A stretch of DNA of 64,000 bases, taken from assembly GCF_042453785.1 (NCBI RefSeq), contig NC_091664.1, positions 5,915,001-5,979,000 of the forward strand, read 5' to 3'. The stretch's first letter is position 1, and each line of letters opens with the position of its first letter. This DNA is from Malus domestica. Taxonomy: Eukaryota; Streptophyta; Magnoliopsida; Rosales; Rosaceae. The notes below the pieces were generated by a model. The model made no database searches and had not been told where the DNA came from. It saw nothing but the letters and a program-made list of their open reading frames with translations. Both the position numbers and the translations under genes were made by a program. Below, piece after piece: positions 12,172-22,818 of the stretch.

Positions 12172-12449
12172 GAGCAACTCCAGCCATGCTCTTTGCTGGG
12201 GGGACGGGCTGCAGGAAAGGGCCCGAGGGCCGATTGGTTCTTCTCCAGCCATGGAGAGCCCGAGTGAGAGGGGGTGGGCAATTGACAGGCCCATGGCTCA
12301 AGGCCCGTGACGTCAGGCCTGGGTCCGGGCTTTTTTTTTTTTTTTTTTTTGTGTCAGGCGCGTGCCCCTCACTCGCGAGTGGGGGCGCGTCGCCCGACAG
12401 GATTTCAGGTAAGTGGCCCGCGCGCCAGTTACCTTTGGTGGAGTTGCTC
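12172..12449. mobile_element. Tourist/Harbinger-type MITE (278 bp)
   Basis: Perfect terminal inverted repeats GAGCAACTCCA / TGGAGTTGCTC, flanked by TAA on both sides (12169-12171 and 12450-12452), the 3-bp TSD typical of PIF/Harbinger. The interior is GC-rich with an 18-20 T run near 12331-12350. It inserted into the presumed 5'/ORF1 part of the LINE, so it is younger than the LINE. Confidence 0.85.
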
Positions 12450-12452
12450 TAA

Positions 12453-12873
12453 GGATGAAGAAGAATTAGAGTTAAGGGATCAGGTTAGAGCTCGTGAGGA
12501 AATTACTAGTGAAGGGTGGACTACAGTGGCTTCGAGGAAGAGTAGGTCTACGAGCAAAGGAAGGAGTGGGGCTAGGAGAGATGGTCGATCGTATGATAAT
12601 GTTGTTAGAGAGAATAGAACCTAGGTTTCGAAAGAAGATTTGGTGTCTAAGTGGAGACCTGATTGTGCTCTGGTTGATGATGAAATAGTGGGACGTAATC
12701 GGTTTGGTGAATCGAGCAATGGAAAGGGGAAGGCTGCTGTTGAAGAAGAGGATGAGTTTATGGAGGCTGGGGAGGAGAATTTGGAGTTGCTGCAGATTGG
12801 AGGAAGTAGGAAGAGGGTAAGGAACAGTGGTAATGAGAATGGATCAGGCTTTGTGGTGGAAGACGTGGATTGA
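12453..12873 (+). pseudogene. LINE ORF1 remnant
   Basis: Two consecutive frame pieces, rich in charged residues: EITSEGWTTVASRKSRS to 12624, then VSKWRPDCALVDDE to GFVVEDVD with a stop at 12871-12873. This is the position and composition expected of the C-terminal part of a plant L1 ORF1 (RNA-binding protein). Its stop overlaps the ORF2 start codon in TGATG. The 5' part is separated by the Tourist MITE. Confidence 0.5.
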
Positions 12874-15800
12874 TGGAGTGCTTAGTTTGGAACTGCAGGG
12901 GATGGGGTAGACCTGATTTTGCCCCGCAATTTAAATTTCTGTCTAATTTAGTTAAGTTAGATGTTTTTCGCGTTTTGGAAACTCGTTCTGGTCTAGAGAA
13001 GTTGTCTAGGAATGTCTTTTGCAAGTGGTTCAGCTCTATGTTTTTTGCTCAAGGGGAGGGACAAGCCGGGGGGCTTTGTCTCTTTTGGAATGGCCAGCAT
13101 ATTAGTATTGATGTACTGTCTTATTCTCCTAGATTTATCCACTGCAGTTTCCATATTAGTAATACGGGTGTTCAATTCCTTTGCACTTTCATTTATGCTT
13201 ATCCTCAAAAGTATTTACAGTTACAACTTTGGGAGCAACTTTTAAATTTATATGATATAAATACTAATTCTCAGCCGTGGCTTTTGATGGGAGATTTTAA
13301 CAACATTTTGAGTACCCATGAATAGGTGGGGGGTGTTAGGAAAATCAATAATCATATGGTGAATTTTGTTGATTTCTTGATGAGGGGAGGTCGTGTTTCG
13401 ATTCCTGCCTCCGGGGTTCCTTTCACATGGTCTAATGGGCATAAGGATAATACACTAATCTTTGAAAGACTAGATAGAGCCGTGATTAATACAGCCTGGT
13501 TAAACTTATTTCCGAATGCTAACCTTCATAATTTTCCAATTTTTGGCTCGGATCATAGTCCTATACTTTTAGACAGTTACCCAAATAATAGCGTTGGCAT
13601 AACTGGCAGGAGTGAATTAAAGTTTATGGCTATGTGGCTTAATCACCCTGATTTCTTTAATATTGTTAAGAAAGCGTGGAGCTCGGAGTTGGAGGGTAAT
13701 CCCAATGATGAACTTAGGGGGTGCCTGGGTGCCTTGAGATTTTTTATTAGGGGGTGGAATAAAGAGGTGTTTGGTAATGTGCATGTTAAAGTAAAAAAGC
13801 TTTTTGAGGAAATGAATAACGTTCAATCGCAAGGCATGGGTGACCCAGATAATATTCGGTTGTTAACTGAAGAATTAAGAATTAGAAATGAACCGAACAG
13901 AACTCTCAATGATGAGGAACTCTTGTGGGCTCAAAAAGTGAGAGTTAATTGGCTCCAATTAGGGGATAAAAACACAAAAAAAAAAATCAAGCAGTAACTA
14001 ATATTAGACGTAAGAGGAATGAGATCCTTAAAATTAAGGATTCTGAGGGCTTTTGGTGGATGAAAGGGGAGGGCATGGAGCAGGTTTTTGTGCAGGACTT
14101 TAAACTGCGTTTTACTGCCCAGTCTAACCTAAGTAATGATGCGCTGGCCAACTTTACTGGTATTATTGAGGCCTGCATAACGGAGAGCCAAAACTTGGCT
14201 TTGCTTGTCCAATCTGTGACGATGAAATTTTTGAGGCTGCCAAGGGTATTGGAGCTTTTAAGGCTCTTGGCCTGGATGGTTTTCATGCGATCTTTTATAA
14301 AAAATGTTGGGATATCGTAGGGCCTTCAGTTATCAACTTATCACTCTTGTGAAAGATTTCTTTTTTAATGGGTCAAGCTTAAGATTAATTAATCATACAA
14401 ATATTGCTCTTATCCCCAAGGTAAGTAATCCTGAAATAGTGGCTAATTCCAGACCTATTAGTATATGTAATGTGTGGTATAAAATTATTTCTAAAGTGAT
14501 GGTGAACAGGCTTAAGCCTATTTTAGAGAAATGTATTTCAAATAATCAGGGAGCTTTTGCTCCGAAGAGATCTATACATGATAATATTCTTATTGCTCAT
14601 GAGATTTTATCTTCATTTAAACGGAAAAAAAAAAAGGAGCTAAGGGAGCAATGGCAGTCAAGCTAGACCTAGAAAAGCCTATGATATGTTAAGTCGGGAT
14701 TATATTCGGAGAGTTTTAGCAAATTTTGGGATGAATACCCACTGGATAAATCTAATTATGGAATGTATCTTGTCTACATCTATGTCAATTATGATTAATG
14801 GTAAAGCCCACGATTATTTCCGACCCTCTAGGGGAATTAGACAAGGCGACCCCTTATCGCCCTATATTTTTATTCTGTGTATGGAGCCGTTAATTAGACA
14901 CTTTAATAACTTGGCTTTATTGCCTAAAACTAGTGTTGGGCTTTTAACTTTCACCATTGGGGTTTAAGGTCTCCAATTTAATGTTTGCAGACGATTGTCT
15001 TATTTTTGCCTAAGCCTCTAAAGGAGCTGCTAGAAATATCTTAAATACTTTGAACATGTTTGCCTCTGCCTTTGGACAAAAAATAAATTTCCATAAGTCT
15101 TCTCTCTATTTCTCAGGGAATACTATTAATAGTGTACGGTGGAAATTGCTAATATTATCCAAATTCAACACAAAACAACCATTGGTAAGTATCTGGGCAT
15201 AAATAATATTATATGTTGGAGAGATTCGGTTAATACAAAGGATGTTGAACTAAAAATTAAGAACAAATTAGCAGGATGGAAAGCCAATACACTCTCGAGA
15301 GCGAGAAGAATTACTTTAATAAAGGCTAATCTAAGTGGTTTACCCAACCATATGATGTCTTGCTTCAAATGCCCTGAGAAGTTCACCAGAATGCTGGATA
15401 AAGAAAACAGGAACTTTCTTTAGGGGAAAGAAGGTAAAATGAATCCTGTTGCTTAGGACGAAGTTTGTCAGCCAAAAGGGAATGGGGGCCTGGGTATTAG
15501 AAAGAGCAACTGCTTTAATAACGCTTGTTTAGCTAAACTTGGTTGAAAGGTCCTGACTGATGATCGGAATTGGTGGGTTCAATTAGTTAAACAAGAGTAT
15601 CTTTGTAAAGAAAATTTTATGGATGCAAAAGTGAGACAGCACTTCTCGGCCGCTTGGAAAGGCATTCTTAATGCTAGACTTGTTATTGAAAAAGGTGCGC
15701 CATGGGTGGTGGGAAATGGCAAGGACATTTTGTTCTGGACCCAAAATTGGGTTTTTCCTTTCTCACTAAAGAACCTTCTACCGGTGGACCAGGTGAATCA

Positions 15801-16700
15801 AATTGATTTAGATCTAAAGGTTAATCATTTCATTATCGATGGGAATTGGAATAGAGATTTGCTAAGTGAGTTTGTAGATGAGGATGTTATTAGTAAGATT
15901 TGTAGTATTCCATTGCCTCTTTATGATAAGGATGACTACTTGTGTTGGGGCTTAAATGCTAATGGTAGGTTTAGTGTAAAATCCGCAACTTGGGTTCAAA
16001 ATTCTATGTTCAGTGATGACTCGAAGAATAAGTTGCTAAATAAACTCCAGACTAGAAGAATTGGTGTTCTTTGTTTGAGTGGCTTGGCTCACTGGATACT
16101 GATGACGGCGATAATCTTTCAAGCCTTAGCTTTGCTCTTATTATATGTTGGCAGATCTGGAAAGCGAGGACCAATGTTATTTTTAATAAAGTTAAGATTT
16201 TCCCTGTTAAAGTAGTGTCTTTAGCCTTTAATTTGACAAGTGATTATAATAATGCTAATAAAAGAGGTGTAATGCCTAGGAAGAATCAGGAGAAGTTAAT
16301 CAGATGGATCCCTCCGGGGATAATGTTTTCAAATTAAACTTTGATGGTTCAGTCAAGAATAATGAAGCGGCTGGGGCTTCGTCATCCGGAAAGAGTGTGG
16401 TGATCCGATGTTAGCTGGGGCAAGAAGCTTGGGAGAGGTTTCAATCAATGTTGCGGAATGTTTGGCTCTTAGGGACGCACTTTGGATGGCAAGGTGTAGG
16501 GGACTCCAGAAGATCATGGTGGAAGGGGACTCAAAGCTTATTCTTGCAGCGGTCCAAGGTACCAGTGGTGTTTCCTAAAGAGTGAGAACGATCATTGATA
16601 ATATTAAGCTTATAGCGGAATCTTTTGATATTATCACCTGAAACCACATGTATCGAGAAGCAAACTTTGTGGCTGACGCTGTTACGAGTGTAGGCTTCTA
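12873..16700 (+). pseudogene. LINE ORF2 (endonuclease, reverse transcriptase, RNase H), broken
   Basis: The ATG at 12873 begins MECLVWNCRGWG, the start of the apurinic-type endonuclease (WNCRG; later LLMGDFNN near 13290 and FGSDHSPIL near 13550). An in-frame stop lies at 13323-13325. The RT follows in pieces: ARPISICNVWYKI-type sequence near 14450, GAFAPKRSIHDNILIAHEI near 14550, SRGIRQGDPLSPYIF near 14830, and the catalytic FADD motif in another frame near 14985. Near 16335-16700 an RNase H-like domain reads LNFDGSV and later AECLALRDALWMA and VEGDSKLIL, across frames and with stops. Several breaks make it inactive. Plant L1 elements with a C-terminal RNase H are a known type. Confidence 0.85.
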
Positions 16701-16845
16701 ACATGGAAACCTTCACATTTGAGATAGATCGTTACCGCCCGCTGCTTCTAGTGCTTTGTCTTTTGATCGTGCTGGTTTAGGGTGTTCTAGGGGTTTTACC
16801 CTTTAATGTTTTGCTCTTTTCCATCAAAAAAAAAATAATTAAACG

Positions 16846-17170
16846 ACCTAGAGTGTCGAACTCAGGAAGATGAGGAACAAAAAGCTCTGAAATGCAAAAC
16901 AAAAATGTCCAGGACTATGCTTCGAACCCATGGCATAGAAAAAGACCCGGAGACGCTGAACAATGGGCCATGATTGGTGGCAGCCAATAAAGAAGCCTTG
17001 AAATTTTTGAATTGGGCCGCGAGAAATAGACAAGCCGACTAAGGGAGCCCAATTGCAGCTCACATGTGTGTCACACGTGCACCATAAAACCCTACCTTTG
17101 TTTAATCTCACATGGGATGCTCTTCATCCATCTGCCTCGAGCTCAGAGCCAACGGCTCTCTTGTTTGCAT
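16846..17170. other. Unique-looking stretch between LINE and transporter copy 2, no gene
   Basis: It follows the LINE A-tail and ends where homology to the transporter exon begins (about 17167). No convincing coding sequence or repeat end was recognised. Since it flanks the 3'-truncated transporter copy, it may mark a rearrangement breakpoint. Confidence 0.4.
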
Positions 17171-17529
17171 CGATCCAGTACCATCAATTATGGCGGTAAC
17201 TGTTGCCAGTGCTCGAGAATCCCCTCTAAGGGGCACAACGCAAAGGGTATAACTCCTGGTATCATACAAGCTTCAATAAGTCCAATACCTGTCCTACTCA
17301 CAGACCCAATTCGGCGAATAGTTTTGTTTTCCGTTTACCATAAATCCTTTTTTCATATTAGCTTCTTCATCATCAGGCACTGCCTCCAAATTAGAAGCTG
17401 AATTTGGTGGGAAAGAAGATCCAATATCTCCAGGATAAGCAGCCAAGAAGAAGAAAACGATTACGCCTACAACTGCTATAAAAGCACCTGGAACAACAAA
17501 GCAACAACCCCACCCATAATCCAGAACAC
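17171..17529 (-). pseudogene. Transporter copy 2: 3' fragments with internal deletion
   Basis: 17171-17230 matches the exon B segment coding [18 protein letters not shown], and 17231-17529 matches the last part of exon A (including EAVPDDEEANMKKGFM). The two are fused at about 17230 with no intron. The exon A piece keeps the AYPGDIGSS frame that copy 1 has lost, but has its own frameshift near 17330. Confidence 0.85.
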
Positions 17530-17737
17530 TGTTGTGAGTTATATATTAGTTAGAGTGTAAATAGTAGTTTATTGTCCCACATTGGTGAAGTACATATGTA
17601 ATACCAATTGTAACTCCTATATATACTCCACTTTGGAGATTAATGAATATATAAGAAATTCCCAAATATTGTCATATATATTTTTGGTATTTACCATGTT
17701 TAGTTTAATATTGGTATTTACCATGTTTAGTTCAATA
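17530..17737 (+). repeat. Copia A 5' LTR (208 bp)
   Basis: Starts TGTTGTGAG and ends TTCAATA (TA instead of the usual CA). Compared with the 3' LTR it has three base differences and an extra 27 bp near its end, formed by tandem duplication of the TTGGTATTTACCATGTTTAG segment. Confidence 0.95.
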
Positions 17738-17998
17738 TGGCATCATAGCAGTTCGCTCTTGGTGACTTGTGTGCTTTAATTTTGTGCCCACATTTTTCGT
17801 GATTTCCTTCGTAAATTAAAAAAAAAAATTTAAAAAAAGGTGAATAGCGGCGCTACAGTACAGTGCGTGAACAGTGGTCTGCTTTGTGAATAGTGGTCCT
17901 CTACAGTGCCGTGAAAAGTGCTCTGCTACAGTATCTGGTAAATTGTTTTCATTCCGCTTAGTATCTTTTGTGCCTTTATTGTTCGTGATTTTTGTTCA

Positions 17999-20900
17999 AT
18001 GGCTCAATATAATCATAGTGTTATTATGCATCTTGGTGGAACAAATAAATGGATAATAGATATTGGGGCCACTGATCATGTGACTAGTGACCCTAGAGTG
18101 TTTGATGAGTTATGTGACTATGTTCATGATTCGTATGTTACTAGTGCAAATGGAGCACATTCCCCTGTGAAGGGTGAAGGCACTATCTCTCTGACTCCAA
18201 CCTTATCATTGATCCATGCTTTACTTGTTCCTGATCTTAAGTGCAATCTTTTGTCGGTAGGAAAACTTCTTGATACCTTATATTGTTCTGCTCACTTCTA
18301 CCCTACGTATTGTTATTTTCAAGATATTCAAACTCAGAAGATAATTGGTCATGGTAAAAGAATAGGGGGTTTGTACATCTTGACTATGGAGGATACTGTT
18401 GTTTCTGGTTCAAATAATCATCAAGTTTTAAGTGCTAAAGTGGATGACAGACATCAAATTTGGTTATGGCATCGACGATTGGGACATCCATAATTTAGTT
18501 ATATGAAACATTTATTTCCTTCTTTGTTTCGCACTTGTAGTAATTCAGAGTTCAAGTTTGAAACATGTGTCATGGCTAAGAGTCATCGTGCTTCATTTCT
18601 TGTAAGTGATTCTAAAGCTACTTTGCCATTTGATTTGATACATTATGATGTGTGGGGTCCAGCGAAAGTTACTTCTAATGGATTCTGTTGGTTTGTTACT
18701 TTTATTGATGATTGTACTCGGTTAACTTGGGTGTTCTTGATGAAGAATTAGAGTGATGTTCCGTTACTTTTTCAAGAATTTTGTACAATGGTGTCTACTC
18801 AGTTTCAGACCAAAGTTAAGGTCTTCAGGTCTGATAACGGGGGAGAATATGTGAATCACACTTTGACATGTTTTTTTCTTGATCATGGTATTATCCACCA
18901 GATGACTACTCTGTTTACACCTCAACAAAATGGTGTGTCCGAACGGAAGAATCGTCAAATAATGGAAGTTGCTCGCTCCTTGATGTTGGATAAATGTGTT
19001 CCTAATCATTTGTGGGGTCATGCTGTTTTGGCTGCTGTGTATTTGATCAATCGTGTTCCAAGTAGGGTTCTTGATTTTCAGACACCGTTCGATATGCTAC
19101 AACAACATGTTTCTCTTGTTTCTATATCAAAGCTTCTTCCGAAAATGTTTGGGTATATTGCGTATGTGCATGTTTACTCTCATCAGCGGAGTAAACTTGA
19201 TGCATGTGCTCTCCGGTGTGTCTTTATTGGGTATGTTAACAATCAGAAAGGCTATAAGTGTTATCATCCTCTGACTCAAAAAACTTATATGACCATGGAT
19301 GTCACCTTTCATGAGGAAGTTTCGTATTTTGTGAAGCCCTCTTCCGACTCTCCACTTCAGGGAGAGAAGGGGAGTGAAGTGCAGATTCGAATAGATGGTA
19401 TGGATGATGTGTTACATGCAGAGTTGGGAACATAGCCTATTATGTTGCGTGATACTGATCAATCGACTACAGATAGTGATCGGTCACCTGTTATTCCCGG
19501 AACTATTTCTACTGACGATAGGTCAGATGTGCCTAGCGAGTTGCCTGTTAGTATGTCTGACGAATTACCTTCTAATGATCGGTTGCCTGCTGTTAATATG
19601 TCTAACGAGTTGCCTGATGATGGTTCGTCCAATGATGATTCTTCTAACAGTTTGGTACAAAATGGTGGCATACATGAGGTAAATTCTGACGATTCTTCTA
19701 CTTATCAGTTGCCTCCACGAGCTAATCGTGGAAAACCTAAAGTACAATATGAGCCTAATATGCATGCCAAAGCCAAATATCCTATCAACAATTATATGTC
19801 TACTTATCGTTTATCCAACCATATGTCAGCTATCTAGTGTATCGATTCCAACAAAATTGCAAGATGCCTTGTCTGACCTTAAGTGGCTTAATGCCATGCA
19901 AGTTGAGATGGAGCTTTGGAAAAGAATTCTACCTGGGATTTGGTTCCTTTACCAAACGGAAAAAAAGCCGTTGGATGTAAATAGGTGTTTACTATTAAGC
20001 ACAAAGCAGATGGTTCTATTGACCGGTATAAAGCTATATTAGTTGCTAAGGGTTATACTCAAACCTATAGGGTGGACTATCAAGAGACATTTGCTCCTGT
20101 TGCCAAACTTAATATTGTGCTTATTCTTCTGTCCTTAGCAGTAAACCAAGATTGGCCTCTGTTGCAGTTTGATGTTAAGAATGTTTTCCTTCATGGTGAT
20201 CTTAAGGAGGAAGTGTATATGGATCTCCCACCTGGTATTGGAACATCTCCTAGAAAATGTGTTGTATGTAGGTTACGAAAGGCTTTGTATGGTTTAAAAC
20301 AATCTCTTAGAGCGTGGTTTGGGAGGTTTACAAGTTCAATGAATAAGTTTGGGTATATCCAGAGTCATTCAGATCATACTTTGTTTCTAAAGCGACAAAA
20401 TGGTAAGCTAACTGCATTGATTATTTGTGTTGATGACATGATAGTGACTAGTGATGATCAGAAAGAGATACAACGTCTTCAAAAGTACCTAGCTACTGAG
20501 TTTGAGATGAAAGAATTAGGTGAATTGAAGTATTTTCTTGGAATCGAGGTTGCACGATCCAAGCATGATATTTTTCTGTCTCAACGGAAATATGTTCTTG
20601 ATTTGTTAGCTGAAACAGGTATGTTAGATTGCAAACCTATTGATACTCCGATTGAGCAGAATCATCGTCTGGGCTTATTTCCAGATCAAGTTCCTACTCA
20701 TAAGGAACGGTATCAGAGGCTTGTGGGGAAATTAATTTATTTGTCTCACACTCGCCCTGACATTGCTTATGCAGTTAGTGTGGTAAGTCAGTTGATGCAC
20801 TCACCTAGTGAAGCTCATATGGATGCAGTAACTCGTATTTTGAGGTACTTGAAGATGGCTTCTGGCAGAGGCCTGTTTTTCTCCAAGAATGGTCATTTGA

Positions 20901-21381
20901 ATGTCGAAGGGTATATAGATGCAGATTGGGCAGGTTCTATCACTGATCGTCGATCTACATCTGGATACTTTATGTTTGTGGGTGGTAATTTAGTTACTTA
21001 GAGAAGCAAGAAACAAAAAGTGGTGGCTAGGTCAAGTGCAAAAGTTGAGTTTTGTGGTATGTCGCATGGTGTATATGAGTTGTTGTGGTTAAAAAAATTG
21101 TTGAGAGATCTTGGGTTTAACCCCAAAGGTGCTATGGAACTCATTGTGATATCAAGGCTGCTATTGAGATTACTCATAATCCAGTGCAACATAATCAAAC
21201 AAAACATATGGAGATTGATCGACATTTCATTAAGGAAAAATTGGACGCTGAAATTATTATGTTTCCGTTTGTGAGATCTGAAGATCAACTTGCTGATGCT
21301 CTTACTAAGGTTGTGTCTAATAGTGTGTTTTCCAACTCGCTTGACAAGTTGGGCATGTGTGACATCTTTGCACCAACTTGA
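17999..21381 (+). pseudogene. Copia A protease-integrase-RT-RNase H remnant
   Basis: Pieces in order: protease near 18049 (WIIDIGATDHVT, catalytic Asp kept, the usual Ser replaced by Ile); integrase zinc-binding region (WHRRLGHP, then a stop at 18491-18493); integrase core with FRSDNGGEYVNH near 18830 and PQQNGVSERKNR near 18925; RT near 20070-20600 with ICVDDMIVTS (CVDD in place of YVDD); RNase H with DADWAG near 20920. Stops lie near 18493, 18749, 19433 and 20999, and the frame changes near 19840 and 21150. It cannot make its own proteins. Confidence 0.9.
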
Positions 21382-21388
21382 GGGGGAG

Positions 21389-21569
21389 TGTTGCGAGTTA
21401 TATATTAGTTAGAGTGTAAATAGTAGTTTATTGTCCCACATTGGTGAAGTACATATGTAATACCAATTGTAACTCCTATCTATACTCCACTTTAGAGATT
21501 AATGAATATATAAGAAATTCCCAAATATTGTCATATATATTTTTGGTATTTACCATGTTTAGTTCAATA
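21389..21569 (+). repeat. Copia A 3' LTR (181 bp)
   Basis: Starts TGTTGCGAG directly after the polypurine tract and ends TTCAATA, followed by the AACAC TSD. It lacks the 27-bp duplication of the 5' LTR. Confidence 0.95.
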
Positions 21570-21598
21570 AACACTAGCAGCAAGAAATGAACCACTTA

Positions 21599-22202
21599 GA
21601 GCTTGTTTGGTATCCTATTTGAAAAAATTTTAAATTTCTCAAAACATTTCTTAAGAATTTTTCTTGAAAACAATTTTCTTTAAGACTCAAAAACTTGTTT
21701 GGTATGCGATTTAAAAATTTTAAATCTTACAACTTAAACTGGACAAAAAGATCCATAAAAAGGGGGTCGAGAGAGAAAGAGAGAGAAAGATGAGAGAGGA
21801 GGAAAGAAAGTAAGAGATGATTGGAGAAAAGAGAAAGAAGTGAGAAGATCGGAGGAGATAGAGAGGAAGAGGAGTGAGAGAAAGAACTGAGAGAATGAAG
21901 ATAGCGGATTGGAGGAGAGACGATAAAGGTAAAAGAAAAAAAAGAATGAGGAGAGAGAAAGAACAAAAGAGCGATAGATTTGGAGTGAGAGAGGAGGAGG
22001 GAGAGAAAAGAAAGGAGTGAGTTTAAGTTTAAAAACTCTAAAAACTTATTTTTTGTGTTTTTAGATAATATACTATATTTTTTAGTTAGTCTTGAGTTCA
22101 ATTTTTTAAAATAGTTATACCAAACAAGTTTTTAAGGCCTAAAACTTGAAAATTGTTTTTGAGTTTAAAAAATTAGATTCAAGTAGAGTACCAAATAGAC
22201 TC
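21599..22202. mobile_element. Harbinger-like MITE with purine-rich core (604 bp)
   Basis: Terminal inverted repeats GAGCTTGTTTGGTATCC / GAGTCTATTTGGTACTC (19 of the first 25 bases match), flanked by TTA at 21596-21598 and 22203-22205, the TSD expected for PIF/Harbinger. The interior 21750-22020 is almost pure A/G on the plus strand. The insertion splits transporter copy 2: copy 1 reads GAACCACTTTTATTCCC at the same place. A relative lies at about 53948-54295 in the opposite direction. Confidence 0.85.
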
Positions 22203-22205
22203 TTA

Positions 22206-22522
22206 TATTCCCAACCGAAGTATGCGCATTCCATATGCCCATTATCAAACCCCTTTTTCCCTTTCCAAACCAATTACCAATCACAGCAACAACTGAAGGC
22301 CAACCGGTCGCTTCGAACAACCCGGCAATCATTTGCATCCCATGGTAGAAACCAAACACATGGATATTCAAAATGTATCCCATCCCAAACAAGGCAACAA
22401 AAATGCCACTCCCAATCATCCCGGACGTCAAGAACAATCAGACGTCCAATGTATCTCCCAAATGGCCAGCAACATACATTCCCAAAGAGCAACATGCAAG
22501 AAATGCAAGATCAATCTCCCCC
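22206..22522 (-). pseudogene. Transporter copy 2: middle fragment
   Basis: On the minus strand it codes LGDTLD-like sequence, then MFLTSGMIGSGIFVALFGMG, GWPSVVAVIGNWFG and MGIWNAHTSVGN, collinear with exon A of copy 1. It is bounded by the Harbinger-like MITE on the left and Copia B on the right. Confidence 0.9.
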
Positions 22523-22732
22523 TGTAGAGAAGTCAATGATATCATTCCTGATATCTTGGCTTAGTTTAGGAAACAATTTTGTAATTGATTTGTATAAAGT
22601 TTAGTTTCCTGTTGTATACCTAGAAAGTAGGGTAATTTATTTCTAAGTCAAGTATTCTTCTTTGTATAAATCTCCTTGTTTCAATAGAAGAAAAACACTT
22701 CCGCAAATCATATTTTTGCTCTATTCTTTACA
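22523..22732 (+). repeat. Copia B 5' LTR (210 bp)
   Basis: Starts TGTAGAGAAGTCAATG and ends CTATTCTTTACA, directly before the PBS. It differs from the 3' LTR at four bases. Confidence 0.97.
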
Positions 22733-22818
22733 TGGTATCAAGAGCTGGGTCGAAACCCTAGTTCTTGCCGCTGCCCTTCTTTTTGCTATTTTTCAATAGC
22801 CATCTTCCGTCAACCCTC

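Larger units (their letters stand above)
12450..16845 (+). mobile_element. L1-type LINE retrotransposon, degenerate
   Basis: A non-LTR retrotransposon with an ORF1 remnant (to 12873), an ORF2 encoding endonuclease, reverse transcriptase and a C-terminal RNase H-like domain, and an A-rich 3' tail (16827-16840 region). Coding is broken by several stops and frameshifts. The 5' end is uncertain because two MITEs interrupt the upstream region. No TSD could be recognised. Confidence 0.85.
17530..21569 (+). mobile_element. Copia A: LTR retrotransposon without gag, 4040 bp
   Basis: A complete insertion with 5' LTR 17530-17737, PBS (TGGCATCATAGC) from 17738, polypurine tract GAGGGGGAG at 21380-21388, and 3' LTR 21389-21569. 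It is flanked by AACAC at 17525-17529 and 21570-21574. The uninterrupted target is visible in copy 1 (AGAACACTAGCAGC). No gag is recognisable between the PBS and the protease. The pol region has many stops and frameshifts although the LTRs differ at only 3 aligned positions plus a 27-bp indel. Confidence 0.95.
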
